Shown here piece by piece: positions 33,264 through 45,370 of a stretch of DNA of 64,000 nt. The DNA lies in assembly GCA_022702705.1 (NCBI GenBank), contig CM040430.1:82976227-83040226 (forward strand). Direction: 5' to 3'. Positions within the stretch are counted from its first letter, which is position 1. Each line of letters starts with the position of its first letter. The notes under the pieces were generated by a model that was not told the DNA's origin, made no database searches, and worked only from the letters and a program-made list of their open reading frames with translations. The position numbers were made by a program, and so were the translations under genes. This stretch comes from Papilionanthe hookeriana x Papilionanthe teres (Eukaryota; Streptophyta; Magnoliopsida; Asparagales; Orchidaceae).

Positions 33264-34773
33264 CAAGTTATGAAGTAGGTTCCTAATCTCTTCTTATTAT
33301 AATTACTTGGAATGTTAAATGCTTCAATAGGTGCAACCGAAGACTGCCAGGTACGCGTTTACAATTATTGCAATTTATACTAATTTATTTAAATTTTCAA
33401 AACGTACATGTCAAAACCATTAGGATAGCCATAAAAAAATGTCAAAACAAAACAAAAATCAAATTCACCACCACAACAATCAAAATATAAAATAACTCAA
33501 AATTAAATCACAAACAAAACAACAAAACAACAATTACAACTAAATTAATACGTCTCTATCAGATGATCTGGAATCCCTCAGAGGAGGAAACCTAAGGTTG
33601 TTAACGAGCTTCCCACGGTCTAAATGAAATTTTGGAACTAATTAAGTTGAGTTTAGTAAACTCAATTAGAGTAAGTGAATCAGAATAAAATAGTGGTGCC
33701 GAAATGAGGGAACCATGTGATCCTAACCTGTATTGCTTAGTCAACTTTATGTGCCCCTAATAAAACTTAAGACAGTAAATTTGACACGCTAGAAAACTTG
33801 ACCTCTGAACCATGATACTTCTTTCATCGCTTCAATTGTCACTTCTAATACTAAACTTGCTGCAACGGGAGATTGGAGTAAACACGGTGGGCAACACAAC
33901 GATCTTCAACAGCAAGGTGGATCTACAACAGCAAATTCTTCCTTAGAAATAAACAACAAGCCATAGGATTTCGAGGTGATTTTCCTAGTACAATGTAAAC
34001 CCTCACCTTATCTCTTTAGGCCTTTGCACATCGTGCAATATAAGCCTTAACTCATTAAGGTTTCTGAATTTGTCGTTTATTACAACATAAATCCTCTTAT
34101 CTTCCAAGCTATCTGAAAGATCAATATCATACAGATGTAAGCTCTAAATAAATAAAATTAATAGGATGAAACATTAAATGAATTATTTCAAAACATAAAC
34201 CCAAACAGTAGGATAGCTAAGAAGTCACCGGGGTTTTCCTCGGATCAATGACATCTCCTACTTCTCATTCCTTTGGATTCCTAAAACAAAATGTTCCTAT
34301 TTTGATCCAATTACATTTATATTTCCAATGACCAATCTTGAAAACCTAAACTTTGAAATTCTTGAAAGTAGATCCCTGATCTTAATCTAGAGTTTTCTTA
34401 AGTGACTCCCATCATTTCAGATGTAATTTACTCTTGGGGCTTGCCCTTATAGAGAACTTTAGAACACAGTTAATATAAAACGTATTTAATCTTTTGTATT
34501 AAATAAGAAAACTTGTTGGCAAAAAAAATGGTTTCGCAGACCAAACGGATACCATAGATTCATTAGTTTATTTAATCGAGCTCCACTATTCAAATGATGT
34601 GTTTAACCTTTAGGATAGATGCATTACTTGCGGTGTTGTGCTCATTTAATTCAAACTATTAAATGTATGGTATCTTGTCCTATTTTTCAAAAATTATAAT
34701 ATTATTCTCAAATATATACACCTTACTACTTTAAATTAAATCTTAAAATTTAAATTAAAAGAAAAACAGTCAA
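33264..34773 (+). repeat. Outer 5' LTR, right part
   Basis: Continues the outer 5' LTR after the inner insertion (CAAGTTATGAAGTAGG, matching 62435 onward in the 3' LTR). It includes the conserved donor-like CCAG|GTACGC at 33350 and the U5-like block CCCACGGTCTAAATGAAA near 33613 that all four Tat LTRs share. The exact end is blurred by mutation. I place it at 34773, 7 nt before the degenerate primer site, as in the inner element. Confidence 0.75.
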
Positions 34774-34780
34774 AAATTTT

Positions 34781-34797
34781 TAGCAACTTCGCTGGGC
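34781..34797 (+). other. Decayed tRNA-Arg primer site of the outer element
   Basis: TAGCAACTTCGCTGGGC aligns with the inner primer site. Most differences from the tRNA-Arg complement are G-to-A or C-to-T changes, as expected from deamination of methylated DNA. Confidence 0.7.
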
Positions 34798-35449
34798 ACT
34801 AGTTCCTCTCTCCATTTTGTTCAGATGGTTTTGCTTTCATAAATCTGTTGTAAGTCCATGTCCTTAGTGGAGCAAGCTACCATTCTTCTGTTGGCATACC
34901 TCGCTCATTTCTGCCTTAAGTGGGTATAGTTAACTCTTCTTGGATTTTGGAGCCACTGTTTCAACATCCCTAAATAGAGAGGTTACAGAATCTTCCTACC
35001 TCCCTAAAGAGGCGAGGTAGATTCCTAATAGGTGTGTTATAATAGGAGCGGTTCATCAAATTGAGATTGATGCGAAGTTTGCCCTACCCTTTCAATTCCG
35101 TACTAGGTCCTTTATTTCTGATTCACTATATTTTCTTCGGTAACTTGATTAATTCTAATGAACTATTTATATTCCACTTTTAAATCTTCTTCCTAATAAA
35201 CTCAACACAAAATAAAACCAGATAAATTTTGAAAATCCTAAATCACGAATAAATAATATTTAGTTTGGACAATTTCATACTTCGTCCTAAGATTGTTGTA
35301 ACAAAGGGAAGCGTAGGAAAGGACTAACATTCTAAATCTTCTCGTGTTTACGGACTTGGCCATCCGTAAACAAGAGTGAGCTGCCCAACGGAGCATTCAC
35401 TCATTTCGGACAAGGATTTGACAATATTGATATTAAGTTCGTAGATGTT
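34798..35449 (+). pseudogene. Outer element leader and ORF1 start, truncated
   Basis: Homologous to 13424-14085 of the inner element (AGTTCCTCTCTCCATTTTG; then GGACTAAC and the ORF1 region GATTTGACAATATTGATATTAAG near 35420, quoted here as GATTTGACAATATTGA). The acceptor CTGCAG and the ORF1 start codon region are deleted. Homology stops abruptly at 35449 where a reversed LTR end begins. Confidence 0.7.
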
Positions 35450-36034
35450 TGTCGGCGTTCGGGGCCGTGTTGGAGATTTTCTCAGTGTCGATGTTTGTAA
35501 ACAAGCCTGATAGAAAATAGTAGAAAAAGAGATGTTGGTGATAATCCTTATAAGAGAAGATTCTATAATGTCTTATCCTAGAAGTTCTATATAAGGAGAA
35601 TGAGATTTTGGTAACTAGAGATTTAGATGGAATATGTATTTCGAGTTCTTTAAATCTTTTATAGGAGAAAGCTCCTATAGTTAATTACATCTTACACAAT
35701 TTTGATTGTCTAAGAAAACTTTTGATTAATGTTAATCACTTGTTTCCTAAAAGGTTTTAATGAAAGAAATATCAATTTTCAATCTTAAGGGTAATGTGTC
35801 GTAGTACCCTAAAAGTTTGATTTTGTCAGTTTTAATTTTTGTTTTGTTGTTTGTCATTTTTAATTATTCTGTCAATTTCATTTATTCTGTCATTTTTTTG
35901 TTTTGTTTTGATTTGTTGTTTGTTGTTTTTTTGTCATTTTTGCCATTTGTTTGATGGCTATCCAAAAAGTATTAGGTTTTGTGACTATTCTAAAAGTTTT
36001 GGTTTTATTTTGCCTTGGTTTTGTTATTTTAATG

Positions 36035-36077
36035 TTGTTTATTTTGTTTTGTTTTGTTTTGTTTTGTTTTGTTTTGT
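36035..36077. repeat. GTTTT pentanucleotide run
   Basis: About eight tandem TTTTG units inside the reversed LTR. Confidence 0.85.
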
Positions 36078-36108
36078 CAATGTTGTTTATCCCGTCTCCA
36101 GAATTTCA

Positions 36109-36420
36109 TCCTACAAAACAGAGTTAGCACACCCTACAACATGTAAAGGAAATCTAAAACAAAATTAATGTCATCGTTTCGTTATAGTCATCCTGCAAAA
36201 CAGAGTTAGCACACCCTATAACATGCAAAGAAAATTTAAAATGAAACTAATGTCTTCATTTCATTTTAATCGTCCTGCAAAATAGAGTTAGCACACCCTA
36301 TAACATGCAAAGAAAATCTAAAACAAAACTAATGTCGTCATTTCGTTTTAATCATCCTGCAAAATAGAGTTAACACGCGCTATAACATGAAAAGAAAATA
36401 TAAATTGAAACTTATTTTCA
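36109..36420. repeat. About 80-bp tandem repeat, four copies
   Basis: Four diverged copies of a unit with CAAAACAGAGTTAGCACACC, then CATGCAAAGAAAATC and CATTTCGTTTTAATC. The fourth copy is the most degenerate. Confidence 0.85.
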
Positions 36421-36740
36421 TGTTGTAAAGGAAAATAATGTTAGATTTAAAAGAAATAACGTTAATTTTACTTAAATCTTTTATTTTATTCAGTTATATT
36501 GGATAACCCAGTCAAGATGGCAATGGCTCCGTCGTCCCAGGGTCATCAGGGGCCTTAATATGCTTAGTCCGAAAGGTGTTTAAACCAGGGCCAGAAGACT
36601 TCCATCAGCAACCAGGATTGCGTTGTCCAAGAAATTTTCATAGACTAAGAACACTGGGGTTCAAGTTCCATTCAATGATGTTTTTTCATTAAGGTTTCAT
36701 TTAAGCTTTAACATCTTTTTCCAATTTTAGGTTGTTTATG
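36421..36740. other. Unassigned segment within the reversed LTR
   Basis: Includes a more GC-rich stretch (36500-36660, CCGTCGTCCCAGGGTC) with no recognisable motif or ORF. Confidence 0.3.
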
Positions 36741-38150
36741 ATTTTTTGAAATTTTTATGTCATTTCAAAATCTTAGATTTGTTGTTATTTGAATCTAATG
36801 ATTAGTTTATTAGATTTGATGTTTTTTAAACCTAAAGATTTTTTATTCAAGTTTGAAAGTTTAGATTCGAAGTCATTTGAATCTAAAATTTAGGAATTTA
36901 GATTCATTGTTGATTCAATCTAAAAATCCAGTTTGATTAGATTTGAAAAATCATATTTAATGTCTGATTAGATCTAGAAATTTAAACTTAATGTTATTTG
37001 AATTTAAAGATTTAGATCTAATGCCATTAAGCCATTTAAAAACTAGATTCAATGTCATTTGGATCTATTGAATTTGCTTAAGTTCAAATTAGACTTAGAT
37101 AGAATCTAACATAAGTTAGACTTTAGAATTTTGGATTCGATATCTTTTGAATCTAAAAGAAATGTTAAGTCTAATTGTGTTAGACTCGGATAAAATCTAA
37201 TATAAGTTTAATTTTAGAATTCTAGATTCAAGTTCATTTGAATCAAGAAGAAGTGTTAAGTCTAATATGAATTAGACTTTGATAAAATCTAACATGAGTT
37301 AAAATTTATATTTTTTAGATTCATTTTCCTTTGAATCTAACATAATTTAGATTTTAGAATTTTAGGTTCAATGTCATTTGAATCTAAAATTAATTAAATC
37401 CAATATATAAGTTAGATTTAAAAATTTAGATTCGATATCATTTGAATCTAAATGATGTTAAGTCTAATATGTTAGACTTAGATAAGCTTAACATGAGTCA
37501 AACTTTATATTTTTTGATTCAATGTCATTTGAATCTAAAAATATGTTAAGTATAATATGTGTTAAACTTATATAAGATCTTTTGATAATTAGATTCAATG
37601 TCGTTTAAATCTAATATCTTTGGTTTGATCATTAAAGTAGTTTGAACTTACATTAAAAAATTATGATTTGAATTAATTTTAAGTCAAAAATTTGATTTTA
37701 GTTCAATGTGGGTTGAATTTATTGTTTAAATTAACCTAGGTTCAATTTAGGTCAAACCTAAGTTAGAAGTGTTGAGTTAATCTTAAGTTCATGTCTGTTT
37801 GAACTTAAGTGTTGAGTTATATTCAATGTAGATTGGATCTAATATTGAGTTAACTTAAGTTCAAGTCTGTTTGAACTTAAGTTAGAAATATTGAGTTAGG
37901 TGCAATATGGGTTGAACCTTAGGTTTAAGTAAGTCTAATTAAAATAGACTTAATTAAGGTTTAAGTCTTATTTAAGTAATACTCAAAGGTTAATTAAGTT
38001 TAATTAGATTAGACTTAATTAGAATTAAAAAACATGCAAGTCTTATTTAAGTAAAACTTAAGGTTTAACTAAGTCTAGTCAAAGTTTGACTTAACTAGAA
38101 TTTATGGTTATTTAAGCCTAATTTAAGTAAGGCTTAAATGTTTGTTAAGT
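36741..38150. repeat. Hairpin array, part A (drifting units)
   Basis: Repeated short inverted repeats separated by similar spacers: TTAGATTCAA with TTGAATCTAA around TGTCAT, AAGTCTAA with TTAGACTT around TATG, TTAAGTTCA with TGAACTTAA. The words change gradually along the region, with GAATCTAA giving way to GACTTAA and then GACCTAA forms. Confidence 0.8.
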
Positions 38151-39430
38151 CTAATAAGTTAGACTTAATTAGAGTATAAATTTGATTAAACCTTAGTTAA
38201 TTAAGGTTTAGTAAATGAATTAGGTCTAATGGGTTAAACCTAATTGAAGTTTTAAATTTGATTAAACCTTAGTTAGTTAAGGTTTAATGATTTAATTAGG
38301 TTTAATGGGTTAATTAGGTTTAGGTATGATTAAACCTTAATTAGTTAAGTTTTAAAGATTTAATCAGTCTAATGGGTTAGATCTAATTAGGGTTTAGGTA
38401 TGATTAAACCTTAATTAGTTAAGTTTTAATGATTTAATTAGGTCTAAAAGGTTAGACCTAATTAGAGTTTAAGTATAATTAAACCTTAGTTAGTTAAGGT
38501 AATGATTTAATTAAGTCTAATGGGTTAGACCTAATTAGGTTTAGGTATAATTAAACCTTAATTAGTTAAGGTTTAATGATTTAATTAGGTCTAATGGGTT
38601 AGACCTACTTAGGGTTTAAGTATAATTAAACCTTAGTTAGTTAATGTTTAATGATTTAATTAGGTCTAATGGGTTAGACCTAACTAAGGTTTAGGTATGA
38701 TTAAACCTTAATTAGTTAAGGTTTCTATATTTAATTAGGTCTAAAGGGTTAGACCTAATTAAGGTTTAGGTATGATTAAACCTTAATTAGTTAAGGTTTA
38801 AAGATTTAATTAGGTCTAAAGGGTTAGACCTAATTAGAGTTTAAGTATAATTAAACCTTAGTTAATTAAGGTTTAATGATTTAATTAGGTCTAATGTGTT
38901 AGACCTAATTAGGTTTAGGTATGATTAAACCTTAATTAGTTAATATTTAATGATATTATTAGGTTTAATGGGTTAGACCTAATTAGGGTATAGGTTTAAT
39001 TAAATCTTAGTTAGTTGAGGTTTAAGAATTTAATTAAGTCTAATGTGTTAGACTTAATTAGGGATTTGATTTGATTTAACCTTAGTTGGTTAAGGTTTAA
39101 TAGTTTAATTAAGTCTAATGTGTTGGACTTAATTAGGGTTTAAGCTATATTAAACCTTAGTTGGTTAAGGTTAAATAGTTTAATTAAGTCTAATGTGTTA
39201 GACATAATTAGTGTTTAGGTTTGATTAACCCTTAATTGGTTAAGGTTTAATCGTTTAATTAAGTCTAATGTGATAGACTTAATTAGGATTAAGTCTAATT
39301 GATTTAAAGTTAACTAAACCTAATTTAAGTAAGGTTTAATTGATTAATTAGACTTAATTAGAGTAAAGTCTAATTGGTTTAAGGTTAATTAAACCTAATT
39401 TGGGTAAGGTTTAATTAATTAATAGACCTA
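38151..39430. repeat. Hairpin array, part B (about 74-bp units)
   Basis: About 15-16 tandem units, each holding two perfect inverted repeats: ATTAAACCTTAA and TTAAGGTTTAAT around TTAG, then AATTAGGTCTAA and TTAGACCTAATT around TGGG. Units are well conserved at 38330-38980 and drift at the ends. Confidence 0.88.
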
Positions 39431-39434
39431 ACAA

Positions 39435-40170
39435 TCCTTATTCGAATTATTATAATCCTGGTTGGAAGAATCACCCAAACTTCAATTGGAATAATAGTAA
39501 TGCTAATGTTAACCCGCACTGGGCTAACAATTTTATGAATCTAATTGGAAATTCGAACAATCAAGGAAATATTAATTTTAGACCATCTTATCCTCCTGGA
39601 TTTAATAGTAACCCACAATTTAAAGATAAAAAGTTGTCAACTGAAGAAATGATTTTGAATGTGGGAAATCAATTACAAGCTCAAGGTGTTGCTATGAAAA
39701 ATATTAAAAATCAATTAGAACATATTTTCACTGAACTTAATAATAGACCTTCTGGAACACTTACAAGTAATGTTGAGATCAATCCAAAAGATTAAAACAA
39801 GGAACAACTTATGGCTATTCAATTAAGGAGTGGAAAAGAATTGGAAACTAGAGTGCAAAAATAAGTTGAAATAGAAAAGGAGAAGGTGGAAATTGAAAAA
39901 GGTTCAAACAAGATTTATCCAGACTTGGATTATCCTCTTGAGCCAATGAAGATAACTGTTGAAAAACCACCACCTCCATTTTCTCAAAGATTGAAGAAAC
40001 AAAATAGGGATAACAGATTTGGAAAATTTTTGGAGATCCTTAAGAAATTAACTAGAAATATTCCTTTTGTTGAAGCATTAAAACAGATGCCTCACTATGC
40101 TAAGTTTATGAAGGATATTCTAAGAAAGAAAAGAAAGTTTGCAGATCATGAAACTGTTGCACTTAGCGGA
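39435..40170 (+). pseudogene. Athila gag C-terminus
   Basis: Translation gives the Athila signature NPGWKNHPNFNWNN near 39455, then SYPPGFNSN and a coiled stretch LNVGNQLQAQGVAMKNIKNQ. Next come IQLRSGKELE (about 39820), PPPPFSQRLKKQ (39970) and a conserved LKKLTRNIPFVEALKQMP-type block. Stops are at 39793, 39862 and 40171. The N-terminal half of gag is absent. Confidence 0.85.
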
Positions 40171-40173
40171 TAG

Positions 40174-40794
40174 TGTAATGCATTTATTCAGAAGAAGCTT
40201 CTGGAAAAACTTAAAGATCCTGGTAGTTTCACTATTTCAAGTGTTATAGGTGAAACTTTTTTCGGAAAAGCTTTATGTGATCTGGGAGCTAGTATTAATC
40301 TTATGCCTTTATCAAATTTCAAAAGGTTGGGAATTGGATAAATTTCTCCTACATCTGTGACTCTTCAGTTGGTCGATCATTCCAATACTTATCCAAAAGG
40401 AGTGGTGGAAGATGTGTTAGTGAAAGTGTATAAATTTATCTTTCCTATGGATTTTATTGTACTTGATATGGAGGAAGATAAAGAAATTCCAATTATTTTG
40501 GGAAGACCATTCCTTGCTACTGGAAGTGCAGTAATTGAAGTTCAAAAAGGAGAATTCACTATGAGAGTTAATGATCAAGAGGTGACCTTCAATATTTTAA
40601 AATCTATGAAGTATCCCTCAATGGAAAAAGATAATGAATGTTTTAGGATGGAGGTATTTGATTACTTGGGAAATGATCATTTTGAAAATATAATTGAAAA
40701 AGAAGAAGAATATAAAAATATGTTTGAAGAAGAAAGTGAAGATGAAGAAAATTTAGATAGTAAGAAGAATGAAGATTTGGAGTATGTTCAGTAG
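40174..40794 (+). pseudogene. Athila protease
   Basis: Aspartic protease with LCDLGASINLMPLSNF (about 40278), where the usual DTG/DSG is DLG as in Athila elements, and the end motif IILGRPFLATGSAVIEVQ (about 40495). It is broken by an in-frame stop after KRLGIG (about 40339) and by TAG at 40792. It would cleave the polyprotein. Confidence 0.85.
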
Positions 40795-42465
40795 AGATTT
40801 GAAGTATTAGACACTATGGAAGGAAGAGATAAAAGCTTAATTCCATATATCATAAAACCTCTTGAACTTGAGATGAAAATTCTCCCTAATCATTTAAAGC
40901 ATATGTTTTTAGGAGAATCATCTACCTTACCAGTTATTGTATCTTCAGAGTTAAACGAATACCAAGAATAGAAGTTGTTGGAAACTTTAAAAAGATACAA
41001 GAAAGCTTTTAAATGGACTTTGGCAGATATTAAAGGAGTTAGTCCTTCGATTTGTATGCACAAAATTTTATTAGATGAAGAACATAAACCGAGAGTTGAT
41101 CCGAAAAGGAGATTAAATCCTATAATGAAAGAAGAAGTTAAGAAAGAGATTTTAAAATGGCTGGATGCTGAAATTATTTATCCTATTTCGGATAGTGCTT
41201 GGGTGAGTCTAATACATTGTGTACCGAAAAAGGGAGGAGTGACGGTTGAAGTGAATGAATGTAATGAAATTATACCTTCCAGACAAATTAATGGATGGTG
41301 AATTTGTATTGACTATAGGAAATTAAATGTTGCCACCAGAAAAGATCACTTTCCTCTTCCTTTTCTCGATCAAATGCTAGATAGACTTGCTGGACACAAG
41401 TACTACTGTTTTCTGGATGGATATACTGGTTACTATTAAATACCTATTGCTCCTAAGGATCAAGAAAAGACAACATTTACTAGCCCTTATGGAACATTTG
41501 CTTTTCAAAGAATGCCTTTTGGACTATGTAATGCAGCTGACACATTTCAGAGATGTATGATGTCTATCTTCAGTAGTATGATAGATAATGGAATAGAAGT
41601 TTTTATGGATGATTTCTCTGTATTTGGGACTTCATTTGAAATTTGCCTGGAAAACTTAGTAAAAGTTTTGGAGCTTTGTGAGAAAACAAATCTAGTTGTG
41701 AACTGGGAGAAATGTCAATTTATGGTTGCAGGAGGAATTGTGCTTGGGCATAAAATTTTTAAACATGGTATGGAGGTCGACCCTGCTAAAATTAGAGTGA
41801 TTGAGAGATTGCCGTCACCCACTACTGTGAGAGAGGTGAGGAGTTTCCTAGGACACGTTGGATTTTATAGGCGATATATTAAAAATTTTTCTAAAAGTAC
41901 CAAACCTTTGTGCAGACTTCTAGAAATTGATAGAAAATTTGATTTTAATGATGAATGTTTTTGTGCTTTTGAATTATTGAAAGAGAAATTAATCACTGCA
42001 CCTATAATTGTTTCACCTGATTGGGAGAAACCATGTGAACTTATGTGTGATGCTAGTGATTATGTGATCGGAGTAGCGTTGAGGCAGAGGCATGATGAAG
42101 TTTTCAAAGTCATTTAATATACTAGTAAAACCATTAATGAACCTCAGATTAATTATACCACTACAGAAAGAGACTTATTAGGTTTAGTATTTGCTTTTGA
42201 AAAATTTAGACCTTATTTAATTGGAACTAAAAGTATTGTGCATACAGACCATTCTGCTCTCAAGTATTTAATTCAAAAGAAGGATGTGAAACCTAGACTA
42301 ATTAGATGGATACTACTTATGCAAGAACTTGATTTTATGGTAGTTGATAGGAAAGGAGCTGACAATTAAATAGCCGATCATCTGTCAAGAATAGACTATG
42401 ATAAATTATCTAAATTTGAAAAAGAAATTACTGAAATTTTCTCTAATGAGCAACTCTATACTATT
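40795..42465 (+). pseudogene. Athila reverse transcriptase and RNase H
   Basis: RT starts after a linker with WTLADIKGVSPSICMHKI (41011). Motifs: ICIDYRKLNVATRKDHFPLP (41305), FLDGYTGYY, PFGLCNAADTFQRCM (41515) and catalytic FMDDF (41602-41616). Then FLGHVGFYRRYIKNFS and RNase H (LMCDASDYVIGVAL, 42040; TERDLLGLVFAFEKFRPYL, 42167; ADHLSR, 42375). In-frame stops at about 40969, 41299, 41437, 42115 and 42367; several replace Gln in conserved contexts (CAA-to-TAA). The minus-strand copy at 1640-2588 is a close relative. Confidence 0.88.
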
Positions 42466-43699
42466 ATGGGAAGTAATTTGCCTTGGTGTGCTGATATAAT
42501 AAACTATATTGTAAGCGATAGTGTACCGCCTGATTTAACAAGGCAACATCAAAAGAAGTTTAAATATGATGTAAAATTCTATTTTTGGGATGAGCCCTAT
42601 CTATATAAACAGTATAAGGATCTAATTATTAGGAAATGTGTGCCACAAGAAGAAACTAATTTGATTATTCAATTATGTCATGATTATGAATTTGGAGGTC
42701 ATTTTGGTGTTGATAAAACTGCTTTTAAAATTCTACAATTAGGATTTTATTGGCCTACTCTTTCTAGAGATGTTTATAGATATATTAAATTATGTGATCG
42801 ATGTCAGAGAGTGGGTAATATTTCTATAAGAAATGAAATGCTTCTAAATTATAATTTGGAAGTTGAAATTTTTAATGTATGGGAATTAGACTTTTTGGGA
42901 CCATTTACTCCTTCATTTAGAAATTTATATATACTGGTTGTCGTTGATAATGTCTCAAAATGGATTGAAGCTATTGCTTTACCTAGATGTGATGCTCGGA
43001 GTGTTTCAAAATTTTTAAAGAAAAATATATTTACAAGATATGGAATGCCGAGAGTGATCATAATTGATGGTGGATCCCATTTCAGGAATAATTAAATTAA
43101 GAAATTAATTGAGAAATATAATATTATTCATATAATCTCTACTGCTTATCATCCCCAGACTAGTGGTTTAGCAGAAGCGCCTAATCATGAAATTAAAAGA
43201 ATTTTGGAGAAAACTGTGGATAATCATAAACTAGATTGGTCTGCTCGATTAGATACTGCTTTATGGGCTTATAAGACTACTTTTAAAACCCCTATTGGAA
43301 TGTCTCCTTATAGACTAGTGTTTGGTAAGACTTCCATTTACCAGTTAAATTGGAGCATAAAGCATGCTGGGCGATAAAAGAGTTAAATTTTAATTTGAAA
43401 ATGCTGGAGAGAAAAGATTTATGCATTTGAATGAATTAGAAGAGATTAGAAATGCATCTTATCATAATGATAGGATTTATAAAAAAAAAAGGAAATCATG
43501 GCATGATCTGAAGATAATGAAAAAGAATTTGGAATTTAGACAAAAAGTTTTATCATACAACATAAGATTGAAGTTATTTCCTGGAAAGCTCACGTCTAAA
43601 TGGTTAGGACCTTTTACAGTTGTAAAAGTTCATTCTTTTGGAGCTGTTGATATTAAAGATCCCGATACTGGAAAGATTTTCAAGGTTAATGGGCATTGA
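42466..43699 (+). pseudogene. Athila integrase
   Basis: Zinc-binding domain with H..H and CDRCQRVGNIS (42664-42825). Core with ELDFLGPF (first Asp), IIIDGGSHF (second Asp, about 43060) and SGLAEAPNHEIK (Glu, about 43170), so all three catalytic residues are present. Stops: TAA at 43093 (Gln context) and around 43376, followed by a frameshift. The C-terminal domain is in another frame from 43421 to 43699 (KLTSKWLGPFTVVKVHSFGAV). Inactive because of the stops, not the active site. Confidence 0.88.
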
Positions 43700-43990
43700 T
43701 TAAAGCCTTACTTTGACGCGTTTCAACCTGACTTCAAAGAGGTTTTAATGCTGAGTCATCTCGATTAACTGAATGGTTTGTCGGGCTGACGACGTTAAAG
43801 GAAGCACTTTATGGGAGGCAACCCATATGTATCTTTATTGTGTGTTTACTTGTTTGTTGTAGTTGTGCTTCTTAGATAGTTATTTTTGAATCCTAATTAC
43901 TCCTAAATACTTTAAAAATTTGATAAACGATGGATCAAATCGAGATATTGGAATATTTTGGATCAAACGAAGTTCGGTGAGAATTTTTGA

Positions 43991-44060
43991 CCACTGGCGC
44001 CGCTGGCGCCCTATCACATTCCACAAACTGAACTTGCCTGTTTGAGCGCCGCCGGTGCTC
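43991..44060. promoter_or_regulatory. GC-rich module, copy 1
   Basis: CACTGGCGCCGCTGGCGCC and GAGCGCCGCCGGTGCTC lie in AT-rich DNA about 150 nt before post-integrase ORF copy 1. Related modules are at 45747-45838 and 48932-49042. Confidence 0.5.
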
Positions 44061-44203
44061 AAAATCTGTTTGACAATTTTTTAGTTTTAAAATGCGAGTT
44101 TTGGCGGTTTTTTGCTGAATCTTCATCCTTATAACTCCCAAAACTCCATTTTTGACTTCTTCACTCCAGAAAAACAAAAACCACCAATCCCAATTCGAAT
44201 CTT

Positions 44204-45370
44204 ATGGATTCCTTTCCCATTGAAACCCCTCGATTTCGCGTTTTCAACCGAAGGAAGTTCATAAGTTTTGAAGCACAGCGTTGTTCAACAAAGTGATGAT
44301 GAAAATATGGATTATCAAGGAAAGAGGCTTCATTAATTGAGGTATGGATAGTCCTACTATTAGAATGAAAGATATTATTAAGGGGAGACGTTGAGAAGTT
44401 CTTTACTACACTACCGCTGCCATTGTTGTTCCCGTCTTGAAAGAGTTTTATGCAAATCTTCACGGGATCAATCAAGGGTTTGTATTTGTGCGTGGAAGAT
44501 TTGTACAATTCACTCCTGCACGAATTAACGATCTCTTTATGATAGAGAACGTATCTATTTGCCATTATTCTAATTTCAATGCCATGAGCGATAATATGAA
44601 TGATGTGTATCGATATCTGATGGATGAGAATGAAGAATGGGAAGTTAGAGAGTGGATACATTAGTTTCCCATCTTCATCCTTAAATCCAGTATCAAAGAA
44701 GTGGCACTAATTTTTTTCGGCAAAGTTATTTCCGACATTGAAGATAAGCAAGGTATCCAAGGAAAGCGCCATTTTGAATTTCTATATTCAAACTAGGAGG
44801 CCGGTTGACATTGGTAATATCATTGTGAAATCAGTACTTAGATTAATTGTGCATGGATCTAAATATGGGCTTGGACACCCGTCCACCATATTTCTGTTAT
44901 GTAGTGAGTCACAAGTTCCTTATGAAAGTTGGGAAAAGGTTCTTCTTCCATGGAGGCCTATTGATCCAACTAATCCCTATGACTACCAGACAGTTGGAGA
45001 TGAAGATGACATGAACTTGCTCGCTGATTAACCAACACAGACTTCACAACCAATTCAACCCTACTTGCCTAAAGGTTCGAGAATGATATTAAAGAGGATC
45101 AAATAGTTAGAGACTGAGGTACGGAACGTTATGAATGCAATCAATAACATTTCTGATTTATTAGATCATATAGATTGGAGAATGAAAGAGCAATTCGATC
45201 ACACTGGTCGAATTGAGATGGTCTTGATCAATCTGATGAAGAAGAACGTTGTCATTGCTAAGGAATCATCTAATGAATTTCCATTTCATCCATTCTATAA
45301 CTTGTTTGTGCATCAGCAATCAATTAGAGACATTAGAGGAGAGAATAGTTCTGAAACTGATGAGGAGTAA
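44204..45370 (+). pseudogene. Athila post-integrase ORF, copy 1
   Basis: Starts at ATG 44204 (MDSFPIETPRFRV, FISFEAQRC) and is broken early by TGA and frameshifts. The best piece is 44437-44661 (LKEFYANLHGINQGFVFVRG; VQFTPARINDLF), then 44738-45031 and 45131-45370. The REFYAN..FVRG..V.FTP..IN pattern is that of the putative plant transposon protein family found after integrase in Athila-type elements. Function unknown. No signal peptide or membrane helix is visible in the parts that can be read, so an envelope role is not supported. Copy 2 at 46221 is homologous. Confidence 0.65.

Larger units (their letters stand above)
35450..39430 (-). mobile_element. Reversed, truncated Tat-like LTR
   Basis: TGTCGGCG at 35450 is the reverse complement of the Tat LTR end CGCCGACA. 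On the minus strand 35660-35760 matches the inner LTR at about 12970-13080 (AGTTAATTACATCTT; CTAAGAAAACT), and 35960-36010 matches about 12000-12030 (CTATTCTAAAAGTTTTGG). Beyond that the sequence is filled with tandem repeats where the other LTRs have AT-rich DNA. The left end of this LTR is missing: it is joined directly to Athila gag at about 39430. It carries no gene; the Phe-rich open frame at 35839-36168 is T-rich low complexity. Confidence 0.6.

Noticed and set aside
35839..36168. 109-residue Phe/Cys-rich open frame as a membrane protein
   Set aside because: It is a translation of T-rich and TTTTG-repeat sequence within a reversed LTR.
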